In this document: piece after piece, positions 45,224-53,002 of the stretch
How the letters are laid out: each line of letters starts with the position of its first letter
Position numbering within the stretch: the first letter of the stretch is position 1
Assembly: GCA_018433975.1 (NCBI GenBank)
Contig: JAHDQE010000022.1
Coordinates: forward strand, 1-56,095
Reading direction: 5' to 3'
DNA from: Ornatilinea sp.
GTDB lineage: Bacteria; Chloroflexota; Anaerolineae; Anaerolineales; Anaerolineaceae
Length of the DNA: 56,095 nucleotides
The notes under the pieces: generated by a model
Seen by the model: only the letters and a program-made list of their open reading frames with translations
The model's database searches: none
Told to the model about the DNA's origin: nothing
Program-made: the position numbers and the translations under genes

Positions 45224-45442
45224 ATGGAGTTTCACCGGAGGTGTAACCTCCAGAATAGCTGGCAAAACCTATCCCAAATTCCGGGCACCAGCCCGATTTC
45301 CGATGCCGTGAGCAAAGATATGGTCGTGTGCGGCTTTAAATTCTGCGGCTGCACCGTTCTGTATGCCGTCATGCAAGCCACCGGGATGGTAAACAATCCT
45401 ATTGTTTCCTGTTATCGGTATAAAGAGTTGTGCAAAGGATAG
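45224..45442 (+). pseudogene. tag: 3'-terminal fragment of DNA-3-methyladenine glycosylase I
   Basis: Reads SWQNLSQIPGTSPISDAVSKDM, then GFKFCGCTVLYAVMQATGMVNNPIVSCYRYKEL. This is the C-terminal third of Tag (SKDLKKRGFKFVGSTICYAxMQAxGMVNDH in family members). The His of the zinc site NDH is changed to NNP, and the N-terminal two thirds are missing, so it cannot be active. Confidence 0.75.
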
Positions 45443-45621
45443 TCACTGAGTCCGGGCATTGAAACCCAAATCGTTTTCAGTATCGAATTTCTTACTCGAG
45501 GGGTCATCGCGAATAAAGGGATGTAAAATCCGATATCCAACAGCGATCATCACCCCAAAATTCGGTAAATCAAAATGACCGGTATTAGTTCAGGACGGTT
45601 TTACGAAATTAAAGAAATGGG

Positions 45622-45655
45622 CTGCGCTTCCCATGTCTGGGAGGTGCAGTTTTTT
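45622..45655 (+). terminator. Terminator resembling the DUF35-module hairpin
   Basis: CTGCGCTTCCCA, loop TGTC, TGGGAGGTGCAG, then T6. Its arms keep the -GCGCT-TCCCA / TGGGAGG- pattern of the module but none of the upstream sequence, so it is either a very decayed copy or an independent terminator. The rest of 45443-45856 has no gene. Confidence 0.6.
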
Positions 45656-45856
45656 ATTCAATGAGTGTAGAATGGGTTGAGCGGAAGATGAGACCAATCA
45701 TCCATTGCAGAATACCTTGCCCAACCCATCATCCTATCCCAACCCGAATGTTGGGTTGAAGGCATCCCTTTGCTGCCAGTATGCTTTTTCCCGGGCGACG
45801 GATAACGTTCACTGTGAATGGGATTGCCCGTTCAGATGTAAGAGGAGTTTTTAGCA

Positions 45857-46213
45857 ATGAATAACAAGCCTCATAATCAGGTTTTTGGAATGAAATTTGA
45901 AAATATATATCCACTATACGTTCAAAAAGCAGAACGCAAAAACCGTACGAAAGAAGAAGTTGACCAAATTATCTTCTGGTTGACTGGTTATGACCAGGCA
46001 GGACTACAACAGCAAATCAATCAGGGAAATAATCTCGAAACTTTTTTTGCTCAAGCACCAGCCTTCAATCCAAACAGTTCGCTTATCAAAGGCGTAGTGT
46101 GCGGTGTTCGTGTGGAAGAGATCGAAGATCCGCTGATGCAAAAAATACGCTATTTAGACAAATTGATTGACGAACTCGCAAAGGGAAAAGCGATGGAAAA
46201 GATTCTGCGGTAG
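45857..46213 (+). CDS. DUF2200 family protein
   Basis: 118 residues. [43 protein letters not shown] matches the conserved N-terminal half of DUF2200, and [35 protein letters not shown] matches the C-terminal half. Complete; GAGGAG precedes. The function is unknown. This family is frequent among mobile single-gene cassettes. Confidence 0.9.
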   Translation: MNNKPHNQVFGMKFENIYPLYVQKAERKNRTKEEVDQIIFWLTGYDQAGLQQQINQGNNLETFFAQAPAFNPNSSLIKGVVCGVRVEEIEDPLMQKIRYLDKLIDELAKGKAMEKILR

Positions 46214-46277
46214 TAAGCTGTAAAGTCACAAGAAACTACCTATTCCCGCCCCGGTGCAGGTAATACGCACCGTTAGA

Positions 46278-46394
46278 ATGACACTCTCACAACTATCCCA
46301 CGAACTGAGTCCTATATACGGGCATAAGTTTATGGCAGCGGGAAATGAAATGTTAGAAAACGGTGCGTTCAAAAGCCATAGCTGGGACGCATAA
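46278..46394 (+). CDS. Very small hypothetical ORF
   Basis: A 38-codon frame (MTLSQLSHELSPIYGHKF...) whose ATG overlaps the last base of CGTTAGA, a GTTRRR-like core behind an inverted repeat CGGTGC/GCACCG (46252-46257, 46267-46272). No recognised family or ribosome-binding site. Reported because a start just after such a core is the layout of integron cassettes. Confidence 0.3.
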   Translation: MTLSQLSHELSPIYGHKFMAAGNEMLENGAFKSHSWDA

Positions 46395-46504
46395 TTGAAG
46401 GCTGGAACTTAGTGATAGGCAAGGGTGGAATTGTTTACAGTGAATTCAAAAAGCAGTATGATGGAATCATGGACTGGTTCTCGCGTGATTCGGAGGATGG
46501 TATG

Positions 46505-47224
46505 ATGTCGAAGAAGGTAGTTGGTCAAAAGGCGGTTCAAGCAACTTCCCCTCGTCATTGGATCGGTTTGATTGCGGTGTATCTCTCCATACCGGTGCTT
46601 CTATTCGTGTGCGGAGGAGATTTCGGTTGGTGGCAGGCATGGATCTATTCTCTGCTAATTGTTGCCGCTGGTGTGGGAGGGCGTATTTTGGCGGAACGGC
46701 GGCATCCGGGATTGTCGGCAGAACGACAAAATATTGAGAGTATCCAAGAAGCGAAAGCATGGGATAAAGTGCTTGCCCCGTTGATGGCGTTGAGTGTGGG
46801 CTTTCCGCTGGTCATTGTGGCAGGGCTGGACCATCGCTTTGGTTGGTCACCTGTATTCCCGCTGTGGCTCATCGTACTTGGCATCTTCTTAATAGCGCTC
46901 GGATACGCTTTTTCTGTGTGGGCATTCGTGGAGAACCGTTTCTTTTCTAGCGTGGTGCGTATTCAAACGGATCGAGGGCATGCGGTGTGTGACAGCGGTC
47001 CATATCGAATCGTTCGGCATCCAGGCTATGCCGGAAATATTCTGCCACTGCCAGGAATTGTGCTGGCTTTAAGCTCCTTGTGGACACTCATTCCGGCAGT
47101 TGTGGCGCTGGTCATAGCGGTGATCAGAACCGCGCTGGAAGACCGAACGCTGCAGGAAGAGTTGCCAGGGTATCAGGAATATGCACGACGCGTGCGTTAT
47201 CGGTTGTTTCCGGGGATTTACTAA
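46505..47224 (+). CDS. ICMT/PEMT-like membrane methyltransferase
   Basis: About 239 residues; GGAGG at 46492-46496 supports the start at 46502/46505. Five hydrophobic segments are followed by the signature GPYRIVRHPGYAGNILPLPG and, near the end, EDRTLQEELPGYQEYARRVRYRLFPGIY. This is the isoprenylcysteine carboxyl methyltransferase / phospholipid methyltransferase family: the RHPxY region binds SAM and the E-x(8,10)-Y-x-x-Y region closes the site. The natural substrate in bacteria is unknown. Confidence 0.85.
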   Translation: MSKKVVGQKAVQATSPRHWIGLIAVYLSIPVLLFVCGGDFGWWQAWIYSLLIVAAGVGGRILAERRHPGLSAERQNIESIQEAKAWDKVLAPLMALSVGFPLVIVAGLDHRFGWSPVFPLWLIVLGIFLIALGYAFSVWAFVENRFFSSVVRIQTDRGHAVCDSGPYRIVRHPGYAGNILPLPGIVLALSSLWTLIPAVVALVIAVIRTALEDRTLQEELPGYQEYARRVRYRLFPGIY

Positions 47225-47278
47225 GAGATCTGTGTTGATGTGAGATAATGTTCTGGTCGATGCCATGGAAAAATAATG

Positions 47279-47404
47279 TGCCAACACAGCGTGCAGCCGA
47301 CAAGTGGGAGTCTGCGCGATTTACAAACCTTTTTCTAGCTTCAGGCTTATGCTACTTTCAAGCATTTCATTCCGCCCACTTGCGGCTAAAACAAACCGTT
47401 GGGC
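47279..47404 (+). repeat. attC-like recombination site
   Basis: The layout fits an integron attC site: TGCCAAC (47279-47285, near RYYYAAC); the arm GCCGACAAGTGGG (47296-47308); its complement CCCACTTGCGGC (47375-47386) with a single unpaired A in the first arm; ten bases; then GTTGGGC (47398-47404), an exact GTTRRRY. The next gene's ATG is 17 bases after it. The extrahelical base on one arm is what IntI recognises in real sites. No integron integrase gene is present in the window. Confidence 0.5.
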
Positions 47405-47420
47405 AGCCTGAGAAGAACTC

Positions 47421-47798
47421 ATGAAATTCAAGTTTAGTGTGAAATATCTATCCGTTTTTGCCGGTATTCTGTTGACCGAAGTACTGATTGCATTGTTTGC
47501 AAATGATCAAATCGTACGCCCCTTTGTTGGTGATCTGCTCGTTGTTTTGTTGATGTATGCGTTTGTAAGAGTATTTTTCGAACCAAGAAATCCCATTGTG
47601 CTGGCTGTTTGCCTGTTGGTGTTTGCTTACCTGGTCGAGTTAGGTCAATATTTCGATCTGGTCTCAAGATTGAATTTGGTAAACTCGGAAATTGCCACCC
47701 TCATAATCGGGACATCTTTCGACTGGAGAGATTTGCTGGCTTACTCAATCGGGTTTATGCTGATATTGGCAGAAATAAGGCAAGAGAGAGCTAAATAA
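47421..47798 (+). CDS. DUF2809 family membrane protein
   Basis: 125 residues with four hydrophobic segments. FVGDLLVVLLMYAFVRVFF, VLAVCLLVFAYLVELGQYFDLV and IGTSFDWRDLLAYSIGFMLIL match DUF2809, small membrane proteins of unknown function. Directly follows the attC-like site. The next gene starts 15 bases downstream. Confidence 0.9.
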   Translation: MKFKFSVKYLSVFAGILLTEVLIALFANDQIVRPFVGDLLVVLLMYAFVRVFFEPRNPIVLAVCLLVFAYLVELGQYFDLVSRLNLVNSEIATLIIGTSFDWRDLLAYSIGFMLILAEIRQERAK

Positions 47799-47812
47799 GG
47801 AGTTTTTCCATA

Positions 47813-48559
47813 ATGGACATACCACGGATATTTAACATTACTGAGAGTGCTCACCGCATCCACAACCCGATCACACCCGAAAAGCTCGCCACTCTCGGTG
47901 CGGCGCTGCGTCTGGAAGCAGGAGCCCGAGTACTCGACCTCGGCAGCGGTTCGGGGGAGATGCTGTGCACCTGGGCACGTGATCACGGCATCACCGGCAT
48001 CGGTATCGACATGAGCCAGTTATACACCGAGCAAGCGAAACTTCGCGCTGAAGAACTCGGCATCGCCGATCAAGTCAAGTTCATCCATGGCGATGCTTCC
48101 GGCTTTGTCTCTGACGAGAAGGTCAGTGTGGCAGCCTGTGTCGGTGCCACCTGGATCGCTGGGGGAGTCGCTGGCACTATCGAGCTTCTGGCGCGGAGCC
48201 TGCGTCCTGGTGGTATCATCCTCATCGGTGAGCCCTACTGGCGGCAGTTGCCGCCCACGGAAGATGTTGCCAGGGGGTGTCTGGCTCACTCCATCTCCGA
48301 CTTTCTCATGCTTCCAGAACTTCTCGCGTCTTTCGGTCAGCCTGGCTACGACGTTGTTGAAATGGTTTTGGCTAACCAGGACGATTGGGACAGATACGAA
48401 GCGGCCAAATGGCTCACCATGCGCCGATGGCTTGAGGCCAATCTCGACGACGAGTTTGCGAATGATGTTCGAGCTAAACTGACCTCGGAACCCGAGCGCT
48501 ACGTTACCTACACGCGTGAATACCTGGGCTGGGGTGTGTTCGCTCTGATGCAGCGGTGA
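47813..48559 (+). CDS. Class I SAM-dependent methyltransferase
   Basis: 248 residues. Motif I is VLDLGSGSGEMLC, the acidic end of beta-2 is GIGIDMSQLY, followed by FIHGDASGF, and GGIILIGEPYWRQLPP is the post-motif strand. The first 30 residues (RIFNITESAHRIHNPIT) are typical of a family of cassette-borne methyltransferases of unknown substrate. It is GC-richer than the DUF2809 gene it follows. AAGGAG precedes the start. Confidence 0.85.
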   Translation: MDIPRIFNITESAHRIHNPITPEKLATLGAALRLEAGARVLDLGSGSGEMLCTWARDHGITGIGIDMSQLYTEQAKLRAEELGIADQVKFIHGDASGFVSDEKVSVAACVGATWIAGGVAGTIELLARSLRPGGIILIGEPYWRQLPPTEDVARGCLAHSISDFLMLPELLASFGQPGYDVVEMVLANQDDWDRYEAAKWLTMRRWLEANLDDEFANDVRAKLTSEPERYVTYTREYLGWGVFALMQR

Positions 48560-48727
48560 CGCGTTGGCGCATCCGGCGGATTGTCAATGGCTGTGCCGTT
48601 AATGTGATGTCTCTGTCATGCAGCCCCAGAACTATGGGGAACTTGTGGAAAAGCGGACGTTGCATTGGTTGCGTATAACTCCAGCTTACGCACGTAAACG
48701 CCTAAAGCACCATCCTGATTTCTCCAG

Positions 48728-48875
48728 CGCGGACCGAGTCGGATGTATGGGGACACGTCTGTGCGCCTATGGCGTAAGTTCAAGCCGACTTTAGGGGCAT
48801 AAGTTGTAGCACCTTTTCGTTAAGAAAATAAAGCGCTTTCCCATGTAGTTCACCCACTGGGAGGGCGCTTTTTGT
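48728..48875 (+). repeat. DUF35-tail/terminator module, diverged copy
   Basis: GCGCGGACCGAGTCGGAT, then GGACACGTCTGTGCGCC (including the insert absent from the native gene), TTTAGGGGCATAAG and GTAGCACC, ending in the hairpin 48831-48873, whose loop is enlarged (AAGCGCTTTCCC ... GGGAGGGCGCTT). Upstream CAGCTTACGCA (near 48685) is shared with the copy at 51125. No gene lies in the rest of 48560-49066. Confidence 0.8.
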
Positions 48876-49066
48876 TTTTCTTTCCCATTTTCTGATTTTT
48901 GAAAATGGGTGCTTCCTGCGGGCAGAGCCGGGAGATTAAAGGGGAATGGTGGTTCATAAGTCAAATAATAAGCTTGCTTTGTCGCCAGTGAAGTCCATCG
49001 CACACCGTCTCGGCATCCTTCGGGAATGACAAATGAATGGGTATTAAGATATGGCAGCACCTTAGG

Positions 49067-49891
49067 TTAGTTAATTCTGCTCAGAAAATCCATTAACAAT
49101 TTGACAAACGTATCAGGTTGTTCGAAACTGGGAACATGCCCGGTGGATTCGATAATCGTTTTTCGGGCATTGGGAATTCGATTGACCATTTCATCCGCCG
49201 CACGTAATATTTCGGGATGATCGAGTGACCCGGTGACGATAAGTGTTGGGCAATTTACTGCTTCCAACCGGGTAATGGCAGGCGGGTCAAGCGGGTTAGC
49301 TGGCTGCATGTCGGAGATAAAGAACGTATTTTGCGCTACAGGAATACGATTCATCTCCAAAGCATTTTTACGTAAAGTTGAGTCAACCTGGCTTGCTTCC
49401 CGATGTTCGCCGTCCAACCAGATGCGGATTTGAAGTTCGTTGGAACGGTCAATGTCGCCGTGTTGCATTGCGTCGAACATCTCCAACATATAGCGGGGAG
49501 GTTCTCCTTGTAGTTGAAAGCCGCTCGGGGTTGATCCCACCAGGGTTAAAGATTTGAAACGATGCGGTTGTTCGAGAGCCAGATCGAGACCGATCTCTCC
49601 GCTGAGGGAACATCCAACCATATGTGCCTGAGTCACGTTCAGGTGAGTCAACAAACGGTCCAGATCGTTACGCCGGGAAAGCGGACCCATTACTGGGCTG
49701 GACTTCCCGAAGCCACGCATGTCGTATCGAATCACGTGGAAGTGTTTTGCCAACCGCTCCCAACTGGCATCGAACATTCTGCTGTCCAGGAATGCGGCGT
49801 GTGCCAATACAAGCGGAATTCCCTCGCCCGCGGTCTCGTAATACAATTGCCCATCTTCCAAATCAAAATAACTTTTTGTTGTCTTTATCAT
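49067..49891 (-). CDS. Alpha/beta hydrolase
   Basis: 274 residues. LVLAHAAFLDSRMF supplies the oxyanion-hole strand (HA in place of HG), YDMRGFGKSS follows, and the nucleophile elbow is GCSLSG. LIVTGSLDHPEI holds the acid residue and STGHVPSFEQP the catalytic His. A cap domain occupies about 125-195. The substrate is unknown. It is divergent from the WYL regulator, with a palindrome between the two starts, so it is probably controlled by that regulator. Confidence 0.9.
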   Translation of the reverse strand: MIKTTKSYFDLEDGQLYYETAGEGIPLVLAHAAFLDSRMFDASWERLAKHFHVIRYDMRGFGKSSPVMGPLSRRNDLDRLLTHLNVTQAHMVGCSLSGEIGLDLALEQPHRFKSLTLVGSTPSGFQLQGEPPRYMLEMFDAMQHGDIDRSNELQIRIWLDGEHREASQVDSTLRKNALEMNRIPVAQNTFFISDMQPANPLDPPAITRLEAVNCPTLIVTGSLDHPEILRAADEMVNRIPNARKTIIESTGHVPSFEQPDTFVKLLMDFLSRIN

Positions 49892-49947
49892 AGCTTTTCA
49901 CCTTTTGTTTTTGAATATATTCTGATATATTCTGATGATACATTCCG

Positions 49948-49972
49948 TTGGGTGACAACCTGTGTCACCCAA
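49948..49972. promoter_or_regulatory. Candidate operator between hydrolase and WYL regulator
   Basis: A perfect 10-bp dyad TTGGGTGACA / TGTCACCCAA around ACCTG, 17 bases before the regulator's ATG. Two tandem ATATATTCTG repeats at about 49915-49934 lie on the hydrolase side. A dyad of this size between divergent genes is a good candidate for the regulator's binding site. Confidence 0.6.
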
Positions 49973-49988
49973 TATAAGGAAAACAGCA

Positions 49989-50945
49989 ATGCGAGCAGAC
50001 CGATTGTTGTCTATCATTCTATTGCTGCAAACGCGCGGCAAGATGACCGCCAGGACATTGGCAGAGGAATTAGAGGTTTCGCGCCGAACGATCCTGCGCG
50101 ACATCAACGCTTTATCATTTTCGGGTGTGCCTGTTTACAGCGAAGGCGGGCATGGGGGCGGGTTTTCGCTTGCCGAGGAGTATCGCACCACGTTGACGGG
50201 TTTAAACACAAAGGAAGTGCAAAGCCTGTTTGTTAGCAGCAACAGTGAAGCCTTGCGCGACGTGGGTTTGGGCGACGCCGGAGAACGCCTCTTACTTAAG
50301 CTATTGGCAGCTCTACCTAATCCGCATCATTCCACCGCCGATCATATTCGCCAACGCCTGATGATAGACCCGACGTGGTGGTGGCATGACGCTTCGATCT
50401 CGCCCTTTTGGGAAGAGATACAGCGGGCTGTGTATGAAGACAGAATGATCCATGCGCAGTATGAGAATTTTGACGGTAAAATTGCAGAGCGTACGCTAGC
50501 CCCGTATAGCCTGATCTGCAAGTCGAGCGTGTGGTATTTACTCGCCGAACGCGATGGAGAGCTGCGTACATATCGCGTCAATCGATTTCATTCAGTGCAG
50601 CTGCTCGATGGATCATTTACACGCCGTCCCGATTTTGACCTGCCGACTTACTGGCGCACGCACACTCAGAACCTGGAAAAATTTTCGTCCGGGTTCCATT
50701 GCGCCTTAAGGGTTCACCCTGACCGAATATCGTTTATCAAAACGCTAATGCCCGGGCGCTGGGAACTGGCTGCTGATGCAGAAGACAAGGGGTGGAAGAC
50801 GATTTCTCTTTACATGGATTCTGAGTTGCAGGCGAAAATGCTCGTCTTTGGCCTGGCTGGTTTTGTAGAGATGGTGGAGCCTGATGAGTTGAAAGAGGCT
50901 GTTGCAGCTCAAGCGCGTGAAATATTGGAACAGCTTGCTTTATAA
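49989..50945 (+). CDS. WYL-domain HTH transcriptional regulator
   Basis: 318 residues from the ATG at 49989 (TAAGGAAAAC upstream). The N-terminal HTH_11/DeoR-type domain is MRADRLLSIILLLQTRGKMTARTLAEELEVSRRTILRDINAL. A WYL domain follows, with VWYLLAERDGELRTYRVNRF in the usual W-Y-L position, and a WCX-like C-terminal domain completes the YafY type. WYL domains bind small molecules or nucleic acid. Divergent from the hydrolase gene. Confidence 0.9.
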   Translation: MRADRLLSIILLLQTRGKMTARTLAEELEVSRRTILRDINALSFSGVPVYSEGGHGGGFSLAEEYRTTLTGLNTKEVQSLFVSSNSEALRDVGLGDAGERLLLKLLAALPNPHHSTADHIRQRLMIDPTWWWHDASISPFWEEIQRAVYEDRMIHAQYENFDGKIAERTLAPYSLICKSSVWYLLAERDGELRTYRVNRFHSVQLLDGSFTRRPDFDLPTYWRTHTQNLEKFSSGFHCALRVHPDRISFIKTLMPGRWELAADAEDKGWKTISLYMDSELQAKMLVFGLAGFVEMVEPDELKEAVAAQAREILEQLAL

Positions 50946-51124
50946 GGCATTCGTTCACGTTTGAAGAAGTTGTTGCATAAGTGAAGGGAAAAATATCAGA
51001 CCAATGGTTGCAAAGTAAAGACGGCTGCCACTGATAACTGTGATACGTCCAGCTTTCAAGCCTTGTCCACACCCGCCCACCCGCAGCTTACGCAAGCCGT
51101 TAGGTTGAAACTCTTCCATCCGTC

Positions 51125-51256
51125 GCGCGGACCGAGTCGGATTTACGGCTACACGTCTGTGCGCCTTTGGCGCAAATTCCGCCCGGCCTTAGGGGCTTAA
51201 GGCCGCACTACAGCTTGAGTAAATGAAGTGCTCTCCCATTGGGAGGGCGCTTTTTT
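51125..51256 (+). repeat. DUF35-tail/terminator module copy
   Basis: GCGCGGACCGAGTCGGATTTACGG, CTACACGTCTGTGCGCC, TTTGGCGCAAATTCCGCCC, GGCCTTAGGGG and the hairpin 51225-51256 (GAAGTGCTCTCCC/GGGAGGGCGC, T6). It includes the insert. Just upstream GCAAGCCGTTAGGTTG contains GTTAGGT (51099-51105), a GTTRRRY core as in attC sites, so the two kinds of signal meet here. The rest of 50946-51515 has no gene. Confidence 0.85.
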
Positions 51257-51515
51257 CCCGTGCCCAAGAATTGGGCATCCTCCTCTAATACCCCATATGC
51301 AAACAACCCCATAAATAACCCCCTGAATATCCCGTTTGGCGGATGCGAGCTGCTTTGCCATGCGATAAGCTATTGCCAGATATTTATCAAGGAGGTTGTT
51401 GCGCCGGGATATTGCGAGGTCAAAATCAAGGGGCACCTGGATCGACGCTGGTTGGAAGACTTACCCGCCGCATCTGGCCGAATAAACGAATCAATCACTC
51501 TATGGAGATAACACG

Positions 51516-52367
51516 ATGATAAAAAGAATCTTGGTCCTTGGTGGAACCGGGTTGTTTGGAAAACCCACCGCCATTCAATTGAAAGCCGATGGTTTTCAGG
51601 TGCGCATCCTGGCCCGGGATGTCAGGAAGGCTCAAAACATATTTGCAGATGGCTATGAAATCATGGAGGGGGATGTGACCGATCTTGCAAGCCTGGAAAA
51701 AGCCATGACCGGATGCGATGGCGTGCATATCAGCATTGGCGGAGCTGTAGATCAGCTCAGTGCAGAGAACGTGGCCGCCCTGTCGCCCAAACTTGGTGTG
51801 GAACGCATCAGCTATGTGTCCGGTGCCACCGTTGCCGAACAGAACCGCTGGTTCCCTATGGCGGCCCAAAAACTGGAAGCCGAAAAAGAAATTCGCAGTT
51901 GTGGAGTGGCCTATACCATTTTCTGCCCGACCTGGCCAATGGAACAGCTCGCTCGCTTTACACAAGATGGGAAACCATCCCTGATAGGCAAACAGCCCCT
52001 GCCGGTGCATTTCTTCGCCGCTCAAGACCTGGCTTACATGGTCTCGAAATCCTACCAATTGTCAGAAGCCCGAAATAAGCGCTTTTACGTTTACGGCCCG
52101 GAAGCGATGACTTTGAAAACAGCCCTTGAGCGTTACTGTGCAGTCTTTCACCCCGAAGTTAAAGGAATAAGTACTATGCCGGTCTGGCTGGTGAAGTTGC
52201 TGGGGACGCTCACCGGCAATGAGATGCTCAAATTCGCTGCCAACCTGATGGGCTATTTTGACAAAACCCCCGAAGTGGGCGATCCTGCAGAAGCCAATCA
52301 AATCCTTGGGGCGCCGGCCACTACCCTGGATGCCTGGATGGAATCTCTTAAATCGAAAGGAATGTGA
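51516..52367 (+). CDS. NmrA/atypical SDR NAD(P)-binding protein
   Basis: 283 residues. The GGTGLFGKP nucleotide loop, RILARDVRKAQ, GDVTDLASLEKAM and the VSGATVAEQN strand match atypical SDRs of the NmrA/NAD(P)H-binding type. There is no clear YxxxK catalytic pair, as in sensor-type or isoflavone-reductase-like members. The C-terminal helix EANQILGAPATTLDAWMES is typical. It starts a three-gene run; the stop at 52367 is 7 bases before the flavodoxin gene. Confidence 0.85.
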   Translation: MIKRILVLGGTGLFGKPTAIQLKADGFQVRILARDVRKAQNIFADGYEIMEGDVTDLASLEKAMTGCDGVHISIGGAVDQLSAENVAALSPKLGVERISYVSGATVAEQNRWFPMAAQKLEAEKEIRSCGVAYTIFCPTWPMEQLARFTQDGKPSLIGKQPLPVHFFAAQDLAYMVSKSYQLSEARNKRFYVYGPEAMTLKTALERYCAVFHPEVKGISTMPVWLVKLLGTLTGNEMLKFAANLMGYFDKTPEVGDPAEANQILGAPATTLDAWMESLKSKGM

Positions 52368-52374
52368 GGGTAGG

Positions 52375-52971
52375 ATGAACACTAAAATTCTTGTAACCTA
52401 TGCCACGATGTCTGGTTCCACCGTTGGAGTTGCCAGGGCTGTTGCAGATAAACTCGGTCAGGGCGGTGCCACTGTAGATTTGCAGCCAATCGCTCAAGTT
52501 ACGGATATCTCATCCTATGACGCCGCCGTTCTGGGCGCGCCGATGATCCTGAGATGGCATCGGGATATGGTGACTTTCATCGTGAAAAATCAGGAAGCGC
52601 TCAAAGAACTTCCTGTTGCCTGCTTCACGACCCAACTGCATCTGACGAAACTTCCGGAGACCGAGGTCAGCGGCGTCCCCATTTTCCTTGATCCCCAATT
52701 GGCCAAACCGCCCGCCAGCCCGGACAAAATGAATATCTCCGAGAAGCTGGGTACCCCGGCGAATTGCGTGGGATCAACCTTGGAAAAAGCGCCCCTGGTG
52801 AGGCCTGTCAATATAGGCTTTTTCGGCGGAGTGTTGGATTACGGCAAGTTAAGGCTCTTGCCCAAACTATTTGTCAAACTCATCATCCGGGGTGCGGAAG
52901 GCGATTTCCGCAATTGGGATGCAATCCATGATTGGGTAGCAGTCATTCGGCCCCAACTCAAAAAGGCGTAA
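52375..52971 (+). CDS. Flavodoxin-domain protein (menaquinone-dependent oxidase-like)
   Basis: 198 residues from the ATG at 52375 after GAGGGTAGG. LVTYATMSGSTVGVARAVAD is the FMN loop of the HemG-like flavodoxin domain, and VLGAPMILRWHRDMVTFI and VACFTTQLHL follow. A long insertion (FLDPQLAKPPASP) replaces the second flavin loop; the end NWDAIHDWVAVIRPQL is typical. It could reduce quinones or act with the preceding NAD(P)-binding protein. Protoporphyrinogen oxidase activity is not claimed. Confidence 0.8.
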   Translation: MNTKILVTYATMSGSTVGVARAVADKLGQGGATVDLQPIAQVTDISSYDAAVLGAPMILRWHRDMVTFIVKNQEALKELPVACFTTQLHLTKLPETEVSGVPIFLDPQLAKPPASPDKMNISEKLGTPANCVGSTLEKAPLVRPVNIGFFGGVLDYGKLRLLPKLFVKLIIRGAEGDFRNWDAIHDWVAVIRPQLKKA

Positions 52972-53002
52972 TAAACCAATTATTCAGAAGAAAGTAAAAA
53001 TC

